A DNA stretch of 64,000 nucleotides from Curtobacterium pusillum (GTDB lineage Bacteria > Actinomycetota > Actinomycetes > Actinomycetales > Microbacteriaceae), in NCBI RefSeq assembly GCF_007680845.1, contig NZ_VEIY01000002.1, forward strand, positions 302,217 through 366,216. The letters are read 5' to 3'. The notes under the pieces were generated by a model. It saw nothing but the letters and a program-made list of their open reading frames with translations. It was not told where the DNA came from and made no database searches. Positions 60,498 through 64,000 of the stretch are shown here, piece after piece (position 1 is the first letter of the stretch; every line of letters begins with the position of its first letter). The position numbers and the translations under genes were made by a program.

Positions 60498-61442
60498 CTA
60501 ACGCGCGGCCGCTCCGCGCAGCCGGTCGGCGAGCACGACGACCGCCTCGCGGAGCTCCTCCGGGCTCTCGACGGTGAAGTCGACCGCTGCCGACGCGAAC
60601 GTCGCGGCGAGGCCCTCCCACGACCAGGAACCGCGGGTGACGCGGCTCCGGTCGGGGCCCAGCGCTTCGAGTTCGGCGTCGGGCGGCAGGTACGGCGCGA
60701 TCGCTTTCGCCGACGTCTCGAGCACCGCGGTCCCCACGCAGGGCCACTCGTCGGCGCCCGACGACCCCTTGAACCGCGCGGACACGAACGCGGCCGGGTC
60801 GTCGCCCGGGATCCGCCGCGGGGTGAACGGCACCCGGGTGCGCATCCTCGGGACGATCCGGTCGATCCGGTGCGTCCGCCAGTCGTCCCGGTCCAGGTCC
60901 CAGTCGAGGAGGTACCAGCGGCCGTTCCGGGCGACGACCGCGTGCGGCTCGACGTGGTGCGGTCGCTCGTCGTCGCCGTACCCGAAGCGCAGGAGTTCGC
61001 GGAGGTGCACGGCCTCGCTGACGGCGACGAGGACGTCCGGGTCGGTGCGGGTCGTTCCCGCGGCGGTGACCGCCCGCACGGCGTCGATCCGAGACCGCAA
61101 GCGGGAGGGCATGACCTGCCGGACCGTCGCGAGCGCCCGGGCCGCCGACTCGGCGATGTCCGCGCCCGATGCCGGCGCGACCGCCAGTGCCAGGGCGATC
61201 GCCACGGCCTGGTCGTCGTCGAACAGCAGCGGCGGGAGGTCCGAGCCTGCGGCGAGTCGGTACCCGCCGGCCGGTCCGCGGAGCGACTCGACGCGGTACC
61301 CGAGCTCGCGGAGCCGGTCGACGTCCCGGCGGAGGGTGCGCGGGCTGACCTCGAGCCGGCCGGCCAGCTCGTCGCCCGGCCAGTCCCGGTGCACCTGCAG
61401 CAGGGAGAGCAGCGCGAGCATGCGCGACGAGGGTCCGGCCAT
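60498..61442 (-). CDS. WYL-domain (DeoR/YafY-type) transcriptional regulator
   Basis: The 314-residue protein has an N-terminal HTH (SSRMLALLSLLQVHRDWPGDELAGRLEVSPRTLRRDVDRL, recognised in pieces) and a WYL domain (VARNGRWYLLDWDLDRDDWRTHRIDRI) that often binds a ligand. ATG at 61442 was chosen; GTG at 61472 gives 10 more residues. GATACT lies 7 bases before the ATG. It is divergent from the VOC gene and next to the kdp operator, though not clearly part of it. Confidence 0.87.
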   Translation of the reverse strand: MAGPSSRMLALLSLLQVHRDWPGDELAGRLEVSPRTLRRDVDRLRELGYRVESLRGPAGGYRLAAGSDLPPLLFDDDQAVAIALALAVAPASGADIAESAARALATVRQVMPSRLRSRIDAVRAVTAAGTTRTDPDVLVAVSEAVHLRELLRFGYGDDERPHHVEPHAVVARNGRWYLLDWDLDRDDWRTHRIDRIVPRMRTRVPFTPRRIPGDDPAAFVSARFKGSSGADEWPCVGTAVLETSAKAIAPYLPPDAELEALGPDRSRVTRGSWSWEGLAATFASAAVDFTVESPEELREAVVVLADRLRGAAAR

Positions 61443-61504
61443 GTCGTTCAGTATCGTCCGAGAAGCGGACACTATCTGACCGCAATGCCGGGGATGCTCG
61501 TCCC

Positions 61505-61924
61505 ATGAGCATCGAGACGACGGCCCACCTCAACTTCGACGGACAGGCCCGCGCGGCCCTCGACTTCTACGCCTCGGTCTTCGGCGGAGAAGTCGCCTCC
61601 ATGACGTACGGCGCGATGGGCGCCACCGACGAGCCGGCCTGGGCCGACAAGATCGTGTGGGGCCAGGTCGCCACCGAGGCCGGCCTCCGGGTGATGGCCT
61701 TCGACGTGTGGCCGGGCCAGCCGTACGACCAGGGCACGAACGCGTTCTACGTGTACGTGCACGGCGACGACAGCGCCGAGGTCGAGCGGTACTGGGCCGG
61801 ACTGTCGGAGGGCGCCGAGATCCGGCAGCCGCTCGGCCCGTCGGCCTGGGCGCCGCTCGCGGGCCAGCTCCGCGACCGCTTCGGCGTCATCTGGGCCCTC
61901 GACGTCGCCGCCCCGACCGACTGA
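61505..61924 (+). CDS. VOC/PhnB-like glyoxalase-fold protein
   Basis: The 139-residue protein has the PhnB/3-demethylubiquinone-like start (TAHLNFDGQARAALDFYASVFGGEV), a WGQVATEAGLRVMAFDV core, and a C-terminal PLAGQLRDRFGVIWALDV end. It is one VOC unit; function is unknown (antibiotic-resistance or isomerase-like relatives exist). Divergent from the WYL regulator over 62 bases, so that regulator may control it. Confidence 0.85.
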   Translation: MSIETTAHLNFDGQARAALDFYASVFGGEVASMTYGAMGATDEPAWADKIVWGQVATEAGLRVMAFDVWPGQPYDQGTNAFYVYVHGDDSAEVERYWAGLSEGAEIRQPLGPSAWAPLAGQLRDRFGVIWALDVAAPTD

Positions 61925-61957
61925 TCGCCCCCGCGACGCGGGTGCGCCGCACCCACG

Positions 61958-62511
61958 TCAGCGCGGCCGCGGATCGGTTGCCAGCATCGCCATGCGCACG
62001 GCGTCGGTCCACGTGCCGTCCCAGAGCAGGGCGTCCCGCGCGCGGCCCTCCACGACGAAGCCGATCTTCTCGTAGGAGCGCTGCGCCACGGGGTTGAACG
62101 CGTACACCTCGAGCGAGATCCGGTGCAGCCCGACCTCGTCGAACGCCCAGTCCACCACCGCCCGGCCCGCCTCCGTGCCGAACCCCCGACCCCGCACGGC
62201 CGGGCCGGCGAGGGCGATCCGGTAGTTCATCGCGCGGTCGTCCTCCTCGAGCTCGTTGAGGACGACCTCCCCCAGGTACGTGCCCTCGGCATCGGTGATC
62301 GCGAAGTCCGCGCGGTCCTCGGCCCCCGGGAGCCGTTCGAGGTGCGCCCGGACCCGCTCGCGCGTGAAGGTGCCCCGGGTGCCGGTGAGGCGCATCGCGT
62401 CCTGGTCGTCGAGCGCGGCCATGCTCGCGTCGAGGTGCTCCGGCCCGAGCTGCACGAGCCGCAGCCGCTCGGTGGCCAGCTCGGGCTGGGCGGCGAGCCG
62501 GTCGGTGATGC

Positions 62512-62515
<4 letters not shown>
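61958..62515 (-). CDS. GNAT N-acetyltransferase
   Basis: The 185-residue RimJ/L-type protein has ATERLRLVQLGPEHLDASMAAL, FAITDAEGTYLGEVVLNELEE, the acetyl-CoA motif AVRGRGFGTEAGRAVV near residue 118, and YAFNPVAQRSYEKIGF. Substrate is unknown. Its GTG overlaps the methyltransferase stop (GTGA), so it is translated from the same mRNA. Confidence 0.87.
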
Positions 62516-63411
<896 letters not shown>

Positions 63412-63418
63412 GTCGTCC

Positions 63419-63440
63419 AGCGTACGGGCGTCGGTAGCCT
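63419..63440. promoter_or_regulatory. back-to-back leaderless promoters, two -10 boxes 10 bases apart
   Basis: TACGCT (63424-63419, minus strand) serves the methyltransferase and TAGCCT (63435-63440) serves the SDR at 63447. Start codons are 35 bases apart, so the -35 regions fall in the other gene. Confidence 0.6.
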
Positions 63441-63446
63441 GGTCGG

Positions 63447-64000
63447 ATGTCGCTGCAGACGCTCTTCGGGCTCGACGGTCGGACCGCCCTCGTCACGGGG
63501 GGCAGTTCGGGCGTCGGGCGGGCGATCGCGCTCGCCCTCGCGGACGCCGGAGCGCACGTCCTCGTCGCGGCGCGGACCCGCGGCACCATCGACGAGTCGG
63601 TGTCGGCGATCCGGGAGGGCGGGGGCTCCGCGGACGGCATCGTCGCGGACCTCTCCACCCGCGCCGGAGCGCACGCGCTCGCCGACGTCGCCGATGCCGC
63701 AGGTGGCGTCGACGTGCTCGTGCACTCGGCGGGGATCAACCTCCGACCACCGATGGACGAGCTCGACGAGGACACGTGGGACGCCACGATGGCCGTGAAC
63801 CTCGACGCGCCGTTCGTCCTCGGGCAGCGGCTCGCACCCGGGATGGCGGCGCGCGGGTACGGCCGGATCATCGGCATCAGCTCGCAGCAGGCGCACCGGC
63901 CCTTCGCCGCCAGCGGCGCCTACGGCGTCTCAAAGGCCGCTCTGGAGGCGCTGGCCCGGTCCCAGGCGGAGGCGTGGTCGGCGCAGGGGGTCACCTCCAA
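63447..64000 (+). CDS. short-chain dehydrogenase/reductase (3' end outside window)
   Basis: 184 codons are open to the window edge. TGGSSGVGRA is the cofactor turn, HSAG replaces the usual NNAG (about residue 94), and YGVSK with the catalytic Tyr and Lys comes near residue 160. VAARTRG after strand 2 suggests NADPH. Substrate is unknown. TAGCCT lies 6 bases before the ATG, so the start is well supported. Confidence 0.88.
   Translation, partial: MSLQTLFGLDGRTALVTGGSSGVGRAIALALADAGAHVLVAARTRGTIDESVSAIREGGGSADGIVADLSTRAGAHALADVADAAGGVDVLVHSAGINLRPPMDELDEDTWDATMAVNLDAPFVLGQRLAPGMAARGYGRIIGISSQQAHRPFAASGAYGVSKAALEALARSQAEAWSAQGVTS

Overview
The window is a high-GC actinobacterial chromosome segment, most likely from a Microbacteriaceae such as Curtobacterium (inference from gene content, extreme GC codon use, DUF4916 NUDIX, Lhr next to a Nei-type glycosylase, and many leaderless GTG/ATG starts preceded by TANNNT). 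There are no rRNA, tRNA, insertion sequence or CRISPR features. Gene packing is dense, with many 4-base ATGA or GTGA overlaps.

Layout. 1-5771: the 3' end of a large Ala/Thr/Asp/His/Pro-linker protein with a globular tip (a likely polymorphic toxin), followed on the same strand by four related genes. One of the four is broken by two frameshifts, and one carries a domain resembling the toxin tip. No family name could be given to any of them, and this is the best candidate for an undescribed system. 5837-14513: mntH, DUF427, a ComB-like phosphatase, GNAT, alpha carbonic anhydrase, DUF1684, GntR, a GH114-like lipoprotein, a DEAD-box RNA helicase with a long structured leader, and a CsbD-like protein. 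14514-15002: a non-coding array of phased decamers. 15003-30019: NUDIX, an F420-dependent-reductase-like protein, MFS, PadR, lhr and nei, a lipoprotein, an aldo/keto reductase with divergent TetR, a LysR/LysE exporter pair, and an amino acid permease. 30120-40245: HAD, an alpha/beta hydrolase, ada-alkA/ogt repair operon, MOSC, DJ-1/PfpI, HAD, a folE-folP2-RibD operon, and an NCS2 purine permease. 40277-51575: a hypothetical protein, a RelE/ParE-like toxin with a Phd-like antitoxin, DUF1697, SDR, a GH65 phosphorylase/beta-phosphoglucomutase operon, an APC permease, and a two-gene RuMP module (3-hexulose-6-phosphate synthase and isomerase) with a LuxR-type regulator. 51559-60482: the kdp potassium system, split into kdpDE and kdpFABC by a forward-strand Abi_2/HEPN gene, plus a 27-residue membrane peptide ahead of kdpF and 11-bp-spaced repeats that look like a KdpE operator. 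60498-64000: a WYL regulator, a VOC protein, GNAT, an RlmA-like methyltransferase, and a truncated SDR.

Regulation and DNA-level structure. About 15 genes have TANNNT 6-8 bases before the start codon with no Shine-Dalgarno, so leaderless transcription is widespread. A short motif (core GGAGGCGCGG) recurs about 18 times on both strands. It lies in intergenic DNA and inside genes in different reading frames, so it is conserved as DNA. Inverted pairs of it form hairpins. A separate 62-bp palindromic element occurs twice, each time between convergent genes.
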